NCBI GenBank assembly: GCA_009602725.1
Contig: WELB01000011.1
Location: 666,652-730,651, forward strand
Length of the DNA stretch: 64,000 nucleotides
Origin: Spirogloea muscicola
Taxonomy: Eukaryota > Streptophyta > Zygnematophyceae > Spirogloeales > Spirogloeaceae
Reading direction: 5' to 3'
The notes under the pieces were generated by a model, which saw only the letters and a list, made by a program, of their open reading frames with translations, searched no databases and had not been told where the DNA came from. The position numbers and the translations under genes were made by a program. Shown here one piece after another: positions 45,715 to 56,864 of this stretch; position 1 is the first letter of the stretch, and every line of letters begins with the position of its first letter.

Positions 45715-48700
45715 TTAGGCAGTCCCATCTGCTAGGTCGCTGTTGCTCGTCTTTACACTGTGGATGGCATGACTCCCATCCCCCGCCGGGTTCTTGCTTG
45801 GCACCTTCGTAATCTTGTCATAGAAGGCATTGGGCCGGATGATGTTTTTCTTCTTCTGATCCATGAGAGGGGCATGCGAACTTGACACCTGCTGCAACGA
45901 TCCATTGCCAGTTCCCTCGCTGCTGCGCCGCCTGCCGAGCTTGGGGGATACTGCTCTGGTTGGGCGGAAGACTGGCTTCTTACCAATCACACGAGGTTGC
46001 CTCTGCACACACAAGACGCTGTCTCACTTGCCTGTCTCGGATGATTATCCACGCTGAATTCTCTCAATCATCTACATAAATTCAACAGCAATCTGCACAC
46101 GAGTATCTTGAGATGAGTGCTAAAATTTTGGAGCATGTATCACAGCCTAGACAAGCAGCAGAGTATAAGAGTCATCAGGGACGAATAGGAAGACCTTTTC
46201 ACTTTCATGACGAGCACCAGAATCTTCTACGGTAGTCTTCTGATAGAACTCTGGCAACGGGTTCGCCTTGAAAGTCAAACCCTTCCTGTAGTCTTCCATC
46301 TCTTTGTTCAACTCTTCCTGCTTGTCAGAGACATCTCAAGCGTATTAACCACAAGGTAGACGCTGCTGCTAACACTAAGTAGTTTGACTAGGCTAGACAA
46401 GCTCATCACAAGCGCAAAGGTTGCTTGATTAAGTGAGCATGATAGCAACATGATCCCACCTTCATCTTCAGCTCTTGCTGTTGCCTCTCCCACCCCCTCG
46501 TAGACTCAAGCTGCTCCAGCTTGCTATGGAACTGCCACGATGGCAAGTTTATAAGCAAAAGTTGATAGGGAGAGGGATCGATGCAGTAACTCATGCGTTA
46601 AACCTCATCAATAGAAGCCCTTTAAATCATTTTGCAACCATTGGCTGCAAGAACTCATAGAAGCACCAAAAGGTGATGCTTGCAACTATGCAATTTAAGC
46701 AGCCACGCATGACACACATTATCTCTCTGATTGCAGGCAGGAAGGACAACGTGTCCACTACAAAAGGTGCAAGGCACCTTTTCCCATCCCTTGGCCCTCT
46801 GATCAAGTGCGAAACTGAAAGTGGCCGCTTCAGGAGGCTTCTGCTCCAGAACCCTGACACATGAATGGTCTACTTTAGCACGTGACAAGTGAGGAGAGAT
46901 GCATCAAAACTTCAAGAGGTTGGTTGGATAAGCAGGCTCTGCAAGGAAAAAGTGGAAGGAAAACATTTGCATGTAAAGCTCATAACATGCTCTGGAACAT
47001 ACGGGTCATTAGATAGTGCATGTGCTTCTTGAGCGTCCGCCATCTGCTCATTGGGTTTGTCAGACTCGCAGAGATTGCTGCGTTGTTCCTGCCGCCGTCT
47101 GTGGCATTAGTAAACACAACATCACACAGCATGTCCTCTTAGATGCAGCAAAGCACAAACATCTGCTGGTACTTCTAGAAGGAGCTATGACTCTTCTGAT
47201 ACTGCAGGTGTGTGCGGCAAAATCCTCAAATGTGCGGCAAGTGAGCTATTTGAGCACAGCAGAAAATTACTTTGTCTCAAGATTGAACGGCTGCGGTACG
47301 GTTGTGGGCCGTGAGCTTGATCTGGATGGTGCCTGAAGAAGGTGTCCATGTTGAGTACATAGCACCAGTAGTAGGGCCAAGCGACCATTTTTGCAGCGCT
47401 GTGCGCAGCAACTTGCACAACGGTGTGCAGCAGCTACGTTGGCTTTTGACAGGGGAACATCCTAGAAGTGTTGAAGCTCTAACAACGTGGACATATGCTC
47501 AATCACACTCGTGGACACGATGTCAACTCTGTGGAGCTTGAGTGCTAGTAGCCAGAGGCAAATGAACGTACTTGAATTGGAGCAGCTCTGGATTGGGTGG
47601 ATGAACGAGATGCTTGGGACCTGGCAACATGACCGGAGTCGTAAATTGACTGCTACAAATGCTCTTAACAATCTCAGAGTGGTGCTTGTTCTCAATATTT
47701 CCATCATGTATCCAGGGACCTTATTATGGATCATGGACCTTGTTTACTGTGTCGGTAAGGGGTGCAGCATTGCAATACCTGATGTCCGTAGCAAGCTTGA
47801 AAGGTTGGACAACTGTGACATTTGACTTTGAGGACCTGTTGGTGATGGTCGGCACCCCTTCTGCCTGACCTGCAGGTGACAGGCTGGTCCCCACCCTTCT
47901 CTTGCCCTGTTCCAAAGATACAGAATCAGGTCTTACTTCCTTACTTCGTCTGCAGTTGCTTTTCTACCTCCATGAATCTACGCAGGCCACCAAGAGCATC
48001 CACACAGACACAGCAGCTGACCAGAGTACACCTCAAAAATGCATTGCTTTCATGTAGCAGGTGCAGTGACAGTCCGATAAGCAAAAGCAAAGAGGCCCAA
48101 AGACACAAGCAGAGACTGAACAACGTGTTATATTGACCTGAGTACCTAGACAGCCAGATGATTCTGTTCGGGTCACTAGAGAGCTGTCACCTGAGCTGCA
48201 CCGCCAATGGCAGGCCCAGAGCTGCGACGCCGTGGAGCGTCTTCGGCGACCCGGCTGGGCGACGCCAATTTGGACCTTGCGCTGCCGCCCGCTGAAGGTG
48301 GCGTACGAACTTGAGATGATGCAGGCATGGGCTGCGAGAATATCCGATGTCCTTCAGCCGGCGGGGCAGCCGTTTGGCTTGCCGTGGCAGAAGCTGCCAA
48401 GCTTTGGCTGGGGGCGTCTTCGGCAGTGGAGGTTGCGGGAGCTTCATAATTGGCGCCTTGGTCAACCGCCTGCAGACCAGAAGCCAACAACCACAATGCC
48501 CAAGAACTCGTTCAGAACCGGCGAGGCCTGATGATTTCTGCCCCCCGGTCGTCTCTGACGAGTCCCGCCGCATGCAGCCGACGACGAAGCGGCATGCCAA
48601 GCCCTTCCCAGGCTGCAGGGTCCCGGGCCAAACCAGGCTCGGGCCAGGAGGCGCCGCACCCTCGTCTGGCCCCGCCGCCGGCCCCGTCTCCGCGCTCTCC

Positions 48701-48933
48701 GGCGCGTCGGCCGCGGCGGCCGCAGGCCGCGGCTGGTCCGGCTCGCCCTCCCGCTCCTGCTCGTCAGAGCGGTCGTTGGCGGCGGCGGCGTGCAGTGCTC
48801 GGCCAAAGTCAGCAGACGCGGCCGGCGACGGCCCTGCGCTCAGCGACGGCGAGCGGTCCGAGATGAAGCCGTCCACGGCGCGCTCCGGCAGGATGCCATT
48901 CCAGTGCGCCACGGGGTCGCCCTCGTCGTCCAT
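45715..48933 (-). CDS. WVD2-like/TPX2-domain microtubule-associated protein
   Basis: Homologue of plant WAVE-DAMPENED2-like (WDL) proteins, which bundle cortical microtubules through a TPX2 C-terminal domain. Exon 1 (48933 to about 48490) starts MDDEGDPVAHWNGILPERAV; exon 2 (about 48475-48193) is Ser-, Ala- and Pro-rich (SKLASPSRVAEDAPRRRSS). Then about 47870-47782 has the VVQPFKLATDIR block, about 46890-46775 has ATFSFALDQRAKGWE, about 46540-46460 has KLEQLESTRGWERQQQELKM, about 46320-46195 has DYRKGLTFKANPLPEFYQKT (the TPX2 core), and the last exon (46014-45715) has KPVFRPTRAVSPKLGRRRSS. The KLEQLE, KGLTFKA.P.P.FY and RP...SPKLGRR motifs in this order are diagnostic. Further small exons may exist in the 1-kb stretch 46900-47780. 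Binding to microtubules is inferred from the family. Confidence 0.85.
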
Positions 48934-49135
48934 GTCCGCCGCGCCGGCCAGCGGTGGCGGCGTGGCTGCGACGGCGGCGAATGGAGCGGCGAGGGCTTAG
49001 CGGGAAGGGCGGCGCTGCGCAATCTTGAGCGGTGGCAAAGCCGGACGCTATGTCGCCGTTAATTATGCCGCCTGGCGAGCTTGCCCCGTGACGCCGAAAC
49101 TCCCGCGCCAGCTCACCGTCAACCCTAAACTGCTA

Positions 49136-49549
49136 AGGGCCTATGTACACTTGGTCGGGCGGTCGCGTCGGGGGGTACGTGTCGCGCGATGTATGAAACG
49201 CACGGTCTTATAACCTTGCGCGCACGGTCGCGGTCACCCGCCACGACGGCGCCACATCGGACGCTGACCAGGACGACATCTCCCCCCGTTAAGGAGGAAA
49301 CAGCGCCGTGTGCCACGAGGGCGGTCAAAATCGGGCCCTCCTCCCGAGGAGGGCCCGATTTTGACCACCCCCCCTTCCCCCCGCAGACCCGCCCGAAAAG
49401 AAACAGCTGGCACCGCCCCCTCCCAAATCCACGAAATTTCATATACACGTCCGCACGAGCAGGCGGCCTCGGCCTCCGTGGCCGCAACCTCCCCTCTGAC
49501 GGGGTGGTCAATAAGACCGTGACCACCTGACCAAGTGTAAACAGGCCCT
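49136..49549. mobile_element. 414-bp non-autonomous inverted-repeat DNA element (MITE-like)
   Basis: The left end AGGGCCTATGTACACTTGG and the inverted right end AGGGCCTGTTTACACTTGG match over about 20 bases with two differences, and similarity continues inward (GGTCGGGCGGTC against GGTCAGGTGGTC). The body has no coding capacity and carries a long palindrome in the middle. Flanks are CTGCTA and ATAGCC; I cannot define a target-site duplication, so the superfamily is open. It sits between the WVD2-like start and the GILT 3' end. Confidence 0.65.
49323..49366. repeat. perfect 20-bp palindrome with 4-base loop
   Basis: GGTCAAAATCGGGCCCTCCT (49323-49342), loop CCCG, then its exact reverse complement (49347-49366). 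It lies near the centre of the inverted-repeat element at 49136-49549. Confidence 0.95.
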
Positions 49550-49611
49550 ATAGCCTCGTTTCCCCGATCTTAAACCCCGGCAAACCCCTTGCTTCACTCC
49601 CTGACATCTGC

Positions 49612-49680
49612 AGCAAGAAGCAGCTTTCTCAAAAACGGGCAAGGGCTGTGGAAAGCCAGCCCACAAAAAAATCGCAGCAA
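49612..49680 (-). repeat. isolated LINE-tail stem-loop unit
   Basis: Contains GGGCTG-TGGAAAGC-CAGCCC followed by an A-run (CACAAAAAAATCG), the minus-sense form of the dispersed stem-loop unit. No LINE coding sequence is attached. Confidence 0.55.
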
Positions 49681-49981
49681 TACTTGGAATAACCGGCATA
49701 CTGTCGCAGGAGCCGCCTCCCCCACTTTGCTTCCTATCTGTCATTTCTCCTTGCTCTCCTCTCCCCAAAATGTTAGTGCACATTGCGAAGGCATTGACTG
49801 CCTTACCTACAACTATACTACTACCTCACCTCACGCTGCCAGCTCGGCTTGTCCACCTAGAGGAAGGTGGCCGCGTGAGTCAAAAATGGCAGCATGCTTT
49901 TGCTGCTTACCTGAACTCTGCCCAGTATGTCCTGAGCGTTTAGCATATCGCTGGCAATGTCTCGAGAAGCTGCCTGGGGCC

Positions 49982-51572
49982 TCAGGACGCGGCGACAGAG
50001 GCAGGGACAGCATTGGCACCTTGCCGCTCACACACTCCACCGTGTGAGCTGCCGACAGTGCCTGTCAGATTGCCCAAGGGCGCCTCTCGGCCCGTCGCAT
50101 TGCAAATTAGCGGCAACCGCTTTGGCCCAGTGTACGCCTTGCAGATGTATGCGTCCAGGTTGTTATAGTCCTACAAAAGCACTCACACTCCCCAGAATTG
50201 GTCAGGGCAAGACCTGCAGGCAGCCAGTAACGCTGGTGCAACGTATTGCACAAAGCCAATGGCCTTCACGGTAAGCTGGATCTCTAACCTCATACAGTGG
50301 CTGGCCGTTCACGACCACCCAAGGGACGAAGAGGTGCGGCGGATCCAGCGCGTCCGTCTCCTTGCCATATTTTGTCAGGAGCTGCACCAATTGGCAGAGT
50401 GTGCCGGGCTCAATCTGGGGCTGCATCGCCAGTGTGTTTGCCAGATGGTGCTGTGGGTGGGCTACAATGGCCTCTGCTTGTCCACTTTGCAGGTGAGACG
50501 TGAGGAATTGGGAGATACCTTGCCACCAAGCTCACCCTCAGCACACCGGTCTATCCGCCGGAAGGACAAGCCAGCCTCCCGTGCACACTGCCGCATGGCC
50601 CCCAGCTCTGGCGTCGTCTCCATGCACTCCACGAAGGGGAACCAATCGTCCTGCCCCCGTTGTTGACAAGACGAGAGTGAGCTCGGCGAGCTTTGGCACA
50701 CCCCGTTGGTGCTGCCCTCAATTGCCATGCAGTCATCAATTTAGCAGGCAACAAGCATCACCGAGGTCAGCTCGCATGCGCCATCGGTGATGAACATATG
50801 GAGGAGAGAATGGTCAGAGTCTCACCACAGCTGGATAGTGGTGGAGCGCGCAGGCGAGGACGGTGTTGAGGCGGCACTCAAGCGGCCCATGCTGCGGGCA
50901 GCAGGATGTGCAGGCCGCGCCCCATGTCAGTGTGTGTCCCAAGTGGTGAGCTGCCGCTGAAGCGCACAGCGTTGATGCGCGCCTAGAAGAGTCGGCTCCA
51001 GTTGCGGCTTGCGAGCCACGAAGAGCGCTCTACCTGGCAGACGATGGTGCCATTATCGAGAACACGCGCATTTCCATACGGCACGATGCGCAGGCGCACG
51101 ACATCGATGAGGCCGGTGCGGAACAGGCTGCGCAGCTCGCCGATGATGAAGCGCGCGCAGTAGGGGCACAACGCCTCCTCGTACAGCGCCACATGCACCA
51201 GGCCGCCACCGGCGTAGCTCGCCGCCGGCGCCGCCACGGTCGGAGGGGGCAGCTTCGGACCTGGGTGCCGCCAGCGGGAGCAGCGGAGCGCCAGCCCTTG
51301 AAGACTTGAGTTGGAGCGCGCACCGCGCAGGAGCACCGCCATGGAGGATGCGGAACAGAGCACCGCCATGGAGGATGCGGAATCCGTGGCCGTCGCAAGC
51401 TTGTGCGCCAGCGGCGGCGCCAATGGCTAGCCGGTCCCGGCAGGCGCTCACCGGCCCTCACGGCGTCAACGCTTGCGGTCGCCGCCGCCGCCGCCATCAC
51501 GGCGACGACCGCAACCAGCGCGAGCTCGGCGCCGGGGCGGCGGCGAGCCGCCATGGCGGGGCTCCCCCGCAC
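49982..51572 (-). CDS. GILT-like thiol reductase
   Basis: Gamma-interferon-inducible lysosomal thiol reductase family: secreted or vacuolar enzymes that reduce protein disulfides with a CxxC site. The start MRGSPAMAARRRPGAELALV leads into a hydrophobic signal (ALVAVVAVMAAAAATAS). The next part has VHVALYEEALCPYCARFI with the catalytic CPYC, then LRIVPYGNARVL and VCQ at a donor (about 51034). Later exons continue in the family order: about 50910-50830 (QHGPLECRLNTVLACALHHY, the CQHGxxEC signature), about 50700-50520 (FVECMETTPELGAMRQCARE), about 50440-50290 (DPPHLFVPWVVVNGQPLYE) and about 50165-49982 (NLDAYICKAYTG). The frame of exon 1 differs from that of the CPYC part, so an intron must lie between; its borders are not clear. 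A 27-bp in-frame tandem duplication lies in this N-terminal region. It is divergent from the S16 gene. Confidence 0.87.
51331..51382. repeat. 27-bp tandem duplication in the GILT 5' region
   Basis: GAGCACCGCCATGGAGGATG begins at 51331 and again at 51358. The period of 27 keeps any reading frame. It lies between the signal peptide and the CPYC block, either in a coding linker or in an intron. Confidence 0.85.
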
Positions 51573-51939
51573 CTGGCCCCGCTCAGCGCTCGGCAGGCCT
51601 GGATGCAGTGCACCCAGAGCGCTTCTGAGCCAACGGAGTGAATGCAGGCCAAGGATGGCGACGTAGTGGAGCGCCGCCTCGCATCTCCGGCCGGCTCGCT
51701 CGATGGCTCTGGGCTCTGGGCTTTAGGCTGCTGCCTAGGGGTTAGTGAACGGGGCACCTGGTCACTACGCTTTCGCTCTAGCGACTGCCAACGAAGCTCC
51801 TATCGTCCGATACGCTGGCGACATCCCAAACCCCCAGCCCCCCCCCACGGACTCCAAACCTTCAAAGCGCCCCAGGCTCCCCCGCCTCGCCAGCGTAGGC
51901 CGCTGCCCCGCGCCGCGCGCTCTGCCGGCGGCGGCGGCG
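51573..51939. promoter_or_regulatory. shared divergent promoter interval (GILT / S16)
   Basis: Only 367 bases separate the two inferred start codons, which point away from each other, so one region must serve both. No specific element is recognised. An open frame continuous with S16 runs upstream from 51745, so part of it may encode an N-terminal targeting extension. Confidence 0.45.
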
Positions 51940-52444
51940 ATGGGCGTGGTGCGGCTGCCTCTGGCGCGCTTCGGCCGTCGCAACCTGCCCTTCTACCGCA
52001 TCTTCGCTGCTGACAGCCGCTTCCCCCGCGACGGGCGCCACCTCGAGATCCTGGGCCACTACGACCCCCTTCCAGGTACGCCGCCTGCCCTCCACTTCCG
52101 TTCTCCCCCTGCTTCCTCCAAATCTCCGCTTGTGACGTTGGTGGTCGACCGAGGTGGACCCTCGCCTGCCCTCCATCTGTGGTCTCGATCTCCTTGGCAT
52201 GATTAAGCAAGCAAGCATGTCTTCTTCGTGCGCACGCTGTGCTGACCAGAGACAACGAGTACTAGGGACTACCAAGCCAGCACTTGGTTGCCTCTTGTGA
52301 ACATCCCATCTTGCAATGAAGGTGATGATGAGGATGACCCGTGGCGAGGGTGCTTGTTGGCAGGCAAGGACGGAATGAAAAGGATTGGCGTCCACTCTGA
52401 GAGAATTAAGTACAAAGCCCCCACAGCGCCTTCCCACCGGCCCA

Positions 52445-52514
<70 letters not shown>

Positions 52515-53370
52515 NNNNNNNNNNNNNNNNNNNNNNNNNNNNNNNNNNNNNNNNNNNNNNNNNNNNNNNNNNNNNNNNNNNNNNNNNNNNNNNNNNNNNN
52601 NNNNNNNNNNNNNNNNNNNNNNNNNNNNNNNNNNNNNNNNNNNNNNNNNNNNNNNNNNNNNNNNNNNNNNNNNNNNNNNNNNNNNNNNNNNNNNNNNNNN
52701 NNNNNNNNNNNNNNNNNNNNNNNNNNNNNNNNNNNNNNNNNNNNNNNNNNNNNNNNNNNNNNNNNNNNNNNNNNNNNNNNNNNNNNNNNNNNNNNNNNNN
52801 NNNNNNNNNNNNNNNNNNNNNNNNNNNNNNNNNNNNNNNNNNNNNNNNNNNNNNNNNNNNNNNNNNNNNNNNNNNNNNNNNNNNNNNNNNNNNNNNNNNN
52901 NNNNNNNNNNNNNNNNNNNNNNNNNNNNNNNNNNNNNNNNNNNNNNNTCCCTCCCCTCCCTCCCCCCCCCTTCTCCCTCCCTCCCTCCTGTCTACCTCTC
53001 TTCCCCCTCCCCTTCCTCCACTTTCCTATCCCTTTTTTGCGTGTGAAAGTGCTGTTGTCGTGCACGCCCACGCATCTCTTTACATGTTGCACTTCACAAT
53101 GCAACACAGTGCTGCACTTTGCACGTATTGCTGGACGACCTTCCGCTCTTCCCTCTGCATCCCTTGGACAGGTGGCTTGGGAGAGTGCATGTGCAACACT
53201 GATGTGAGCAGGGGCCTCCATGTTGCAGATACTGGCTATCGGTCGGTGCGCAGCCTTCGGACACTGTTGCCAGGCTGCTGCATAAGGCTGGCATCCTGCC
53301 ATCGCCACCAGCAAAGCGCTCCCCACCTCAGGGCGGCAGACACACCAGGATGCCAACACCACAAGAGTAA
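51940..53370 (+). CDS. RPS16: organellar ribosomal protein bS16
   Basis: Small-subunit ribosomal protein of bacterial type. Exon 1 (51940-52075) reads [20 protein letters not shown], then [19 protein letters not shown], the classic S16 start. Exon 2 (52364-52409) reads [14 protein letters not shown], and exon 3 (53229-53370) reads [20 protein letters not shown], then GILPSPPAK and a basic tail to the stop TAA at 53368. The joins restore the split codons for Gly and Lys, so the protein is about 107 residues, normal for the family. Intron 2 contains a CT microsatellite and an assembly gap. It could be mitochondrial or plastid; the frame is open upstream to 51745, which would give a longer, targeting-like N-terminus. 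Confidence 0.9.
52451..52514. repeat. (CT)n microsatellite at an assembly gap
   Basis: Thirty-two CT units run into the N block; C/T-rich sequence (CCCTCCC) resumes after it at 52948. It lies wholly inside S16 intron 2. Confidence 0.97.
52515..52947. other. assembly gap of 433 Ns
   Basis: Run of N inside S16 intron 2, flanked by pyrimidine-rich low-complexity sequence. The true length is unknown. Confidence 0.99.
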
Positions 53371-54782
53371 TGGTGCAGGTCAGCTTGCCCAGAAGATCTT
53401 GAGGAGCTCTTGTGAACACAATGCTTGAGCCATTCCTTGGGCAGCAGTACCAACAACCTCCACGGTGCACTGGGTGATGCACCAGCTCGTAACCAGGCTA
53501 ATTCCTTCTCGGCGTGTGACGACAGGCGGGACAATACCAGATGTAGCGGCTGCCTCAGCTGTGGCATAAACAAGCTCCAAGTGGCAAAACGTTGAAATTG
53601 CTGCACGTAGCCTCTGTGATGTACAAGCTCTGAAGCCCAACCGCCCCGCCAAGGAGGAGCTCTTGGGTTGAGCACGCGGCCAGCGGCTTCCATGACAGCT
53701 TCTTCAGTCAGAGGATGATGTGAAGGCCCCACCGTGCGTGGATCCCCTTACAGGCCGTGCTTCGCAGGAGAGGCTGAGGCACACAGAAGGCCAAGCTTCA
53801 GCTTGAGAAGGAGTGGCTGCTGCTGCTGCGTCAAGTCAGCAATCAAGGGAGGAGGGCAAGATACTGGCTTAGAGTTGAGTTGCATCAGTCAGCGGCAAAA
53901 CCTCAACCGCCCCTACCAGAGACGTGCCAGGACTGGTGGCAGCCAAGCAGGCTGGGAGGAGGCGGGCAGGACCCTATCTTCTTCCTTAAGGTGCTGTAGT
54001 GCGCGGCTGGAGTACACAGCCCGGCAGCTTCTTCTGCGACTGATCGAAGCGCAAGCTGAGGATGGCTGGGGTTCGACTACGAGACGCGTCACATTGGGCT
54101 GCTCACAAGCTGGTGCTCCTGCCCGGCCGTGCCACCCTGGTGGCATGGTCCAGAATAGTTCTTGAAGGAAGGGGTCAATGGAAGCTGCACAGTCAGGCCG
54201 CCTGCCTCATGAAAGCACCGTAGCTTGGCAGGCCAACGAAGGGAATCAGCGTGATTTTCAAGAGAGAGTCGGCAAAAAGGTCACCACGTGTGGCAAAAAT
54301 ATGAAAAGCTTAGCACACTGAAGGAACCTGAGGTGCCTCCTCCCGCTTGTCTCACAGAGATTTTGCGCATCCTGTGACTGAGCATATTCTCCTATTTGAG
54401 CACCATATCTCCTTGCCGGCTGAAGCTTACAGGCCCCTGGTTCCCGGCGGGCCTTGAGGCCTTGACTGATTCATGCAGATTAAATTTGTTCTGCTTCGAA
54501 GAGGCTAAAGTGCGAGCCTAGGGAAGAGTGGAGGTCCTTATAGACGAGCAGTCGGCAACAAGCAAACACCTGAGAAGCTTATGAGGGTGAGACTGTTGGG
54601 TAAGGACAGTCTCAGCAGCATAAGAGGCCGACGCAACAATGAGAAGAAGTGGCCGACCAAACAACCCACACAATCCACGCAACTTGACCTTGTCCAGTGT
54701 TACTGGCCTTTCACAGCAACAGCCTCCTCTTAGGAACAGCTCTTTTCTCTATGCAAGTTGACGGCCGCAGCCCCACTGGCCC
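53371..54782. other. unassigned interval with candidate exons
   Basis: Two plus-strand pieces look coding. About 53783-53993 reads LQLEKEWLLLLRQVSNQG and later PQPPLPETCQDWWQPSRLG, ending at a possible donor. About 54060-54230 reads MAGVRLRDASHWAAHKLVLL and later LVAWSRIVLEGRGQWKLH to a stop. A minus-strand frame at 53380-53652 is also protein-like. None matches a family I know; they may be a small gene or an old repeat. From 54240 on I see only non-coding sequence. Confidence 0.25.
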
Positions 54783-56130
54783 TTGCTCAGCCACCGCCCT
54801 CTGCGGAGGAGCATATTCTCAGTGACCACTCTTCTCATACCTCCCATTCGCTATGGTCTCTTGCATAGCTGTGTGCTTTTGGCGCCATTCGGTCCTTTGG
54901 ACCTCTTTCGTTCCTTTTGGGCTGGCCTTTCACGCCTTATATTGGAAGAGCTGTGGAATGCCTGTGCCTGTTGCATGGACACAACTTCTTCCTCCTGGCC
55001 CCTTCAGACATTGTTCAGTCTTTTTTCTGGGCAGGCCAATCACAGCCATCGCCCCTCTCTCCAACCCCTACTCACGCCATTCGCCACCATCGCCCAAGCT
55101 TCTGATAGAGGGGCACAATCCAGACTGGTTACGGCAGTGGAAGACGAACGCCGCAGAAGGTTGAGGAGGCTGCCAGAGATTCAGAACAATCCAAGGAGCT
55201 TGGCAAGACTCACTTCTCTGGCCACACCTGGTGCCACTGGCTGGATCACCTCTCCCCCCGTTGCCAACGCCTTCAGCATCAGCTCCGAGGCCTTTCGGAC
55301 ATCGCTTCAACTCTTCCTCGGCCTCCCACCTAATTGCCTGATTGGGGTGCGCCAGTGCGAGTGCGGCTTCCGTGCAGAGGGTGCTGTGCTCGCCACTCAC
55401 ATGCTGAGATGCCCCACTGGACCAGAAGTGGTGAGCATTCACAACCTCCTTCGCGATGCCCTGGCGGGCTTGATGCGCGACGCCGGCTACCGTGCGGTCG
55501 TGGAAGTCAACAATATCATGCCTATCACCACGGACGCCCAGGGACGTCATCATCGCCGCACACTTGACATTGTGGGCGTGCAACCTGGTGGAGGACCACG
55601 GGCCCTGGTCGACGTTGTTGTTACGGAGGCATATAAAGGCCCAGCATCAACACACATTGCTGGGCACGCAGTGGGCGGAGCAGAGCAAAGAAAACTGCGG
55701 CATTACTCCGATTACCCCCAATGCGATCAACTCCTGCCAGCTGCAATCGACATCTTTGGCTGTCTGGGTCCTCGCTTCCACACTCTGCTTCAAAACATTG
55801 CCAATCTAGGCTACACTCGACGCGCAGATGTGTTTCCGGCTGAGATGGGCTTGCCAGCTGCATATCTGTCGCTCTTGCGACGTCGAGTTTCGGCCTGTTT
55901 GCAGCGTGCTCAGGCTAGTGCCTTGCACCAGAAAGCTGGGCGAGCTCTAGTAGGTGGCAGAAGGGCTCCGTTCCTGGCATCTAGTATTCATGCATCGAGT
56001 AGTGACCTTTATGTTTTGACCCGTGGTTATTGAGCGGGTCAATCTGCTGTAGGTTATGTAGATTTTTAGATGTGCTTGCCTTTGTACCTGGCCATTTGGC
56101 CTACATTTCTTTCTAATACACGATCTCTTC
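54783..56130 (+). mobile_element. LINE fragment with zinc knuckle and restriction-like endonuclease region (VLTRGY type)
   Basis: The longest LINE piece in the window, open to the stop at 56031-56033. The first 300 bases are stem-loop repeat units rather than protein (GGGCTGGCC near 54917, GGGCAGGCC near 55028). From about 55210 the frame is LINE-like: GATGWITSPPVANAFSISSE, a C-x-C...H-x4-C knuckle (CECGFRAEGAV then HMLRCP), HNLLRDALAGLMRDAGY, the Asp-rich nuclease-like core (RRTLDIVGVQ then ALVDVVVTEAY), GGAEQRKLRHYSDY and LLPAAIDIFGCLGPRFHTLL. It ends SSDLYVLTRGY. The order of knuckle and nuclease fits elements with a restriction-like endonuclease (R2, NeSL, Dualen groups). The reverse transcriptase is missing, so this is a 5'-truncated copy. 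A conserved 3' UTR (GGCCATTTGGCC) follows to about 56130 and another stem-loop lies near 56177. Confidence 0.75.
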
Positions 56131-56864
56131 TACTGGAAGAGTCTCTCTGCGAACGTCGTTCATTATTTCCTCAGGGCTGGCCTCTCGCAGCCACTGCCCT
56201 CTCCTGGAAGCGTCCTTTCGCTCTTCCTCCTACACCATGCGCACCGCGCCTTCCCTCTCTGACTGGCGTGTGAGCTGGGCCAAGCCCCGGAAAGTACACA
56301 GACGGAGGAGCTCTTCTCTGCCAGTGGCTCGAGCCGCGGGCTGCTTGGCCGGTGTCCACGTGCGGACGCCGAAGGCCACGTCGGCAGCCCGCCGTGAGCT
56401 TGCCACTTGGCTAGGCAGCATGAATTTCAGTGACGTGAGGCGCGCGGAGCTGATGAAAAGGAAAGGGAGGCCAAATCGAGCTGATGAGCAGTCTCAACAT
56501 TGGGGGCGGCGGGCCATCAATCGACGGGGCCCAGTGGCAGTCCGTGATTATGCCCAGCCCAGTTGGCCGGGGTGACGGTGGAGTGGAGGCCTCGACGACC
56601 ATGGCGCTTGGGCAGACGTCCGCCTGACAGAAACAGCTCTCCCAACGCAAAATGGAAGGCAAAGAATGGCTTTGAGAGAGCCAGCCCAAAGGCGTGAACC
56701 GGGAAGGCCTCGCTCGACCGCTCGGAGACCTGTGGAAAGCCACGCAGCACGGACGAGGTCGCCCTGCCAGCGCCGCCGGACGCGCCGCCGCGAAGGCCGC
56801 CGCGGAGCCCGGCCTCGCCCGCCCCCTGCCGCCGCCGGGGCCTCGCTCGCCGACGAGGGCCACC
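56131..56864. other. repeat unit and 5' flank of the reductase gene
   Basis: Begins with a stem-loop unit (GGGCTGGCC...CAGCCACTGCCCTCTCCTG near 56177-56207). The rest is GC-rich, with long open frames on the minus strand that are poly-Arg and poly-Ala and look like shadows. It should include the reductase promoter and 5' UTR. Confidence 0.4.

Noticed and set aside
54783-55100. N-terminal part of the 416-residue frame as real LINE protein
   Set aside because: The DNA there consists of stem-loop repeat units that recur in other frames and orientations, so the open frame is fortuitous.
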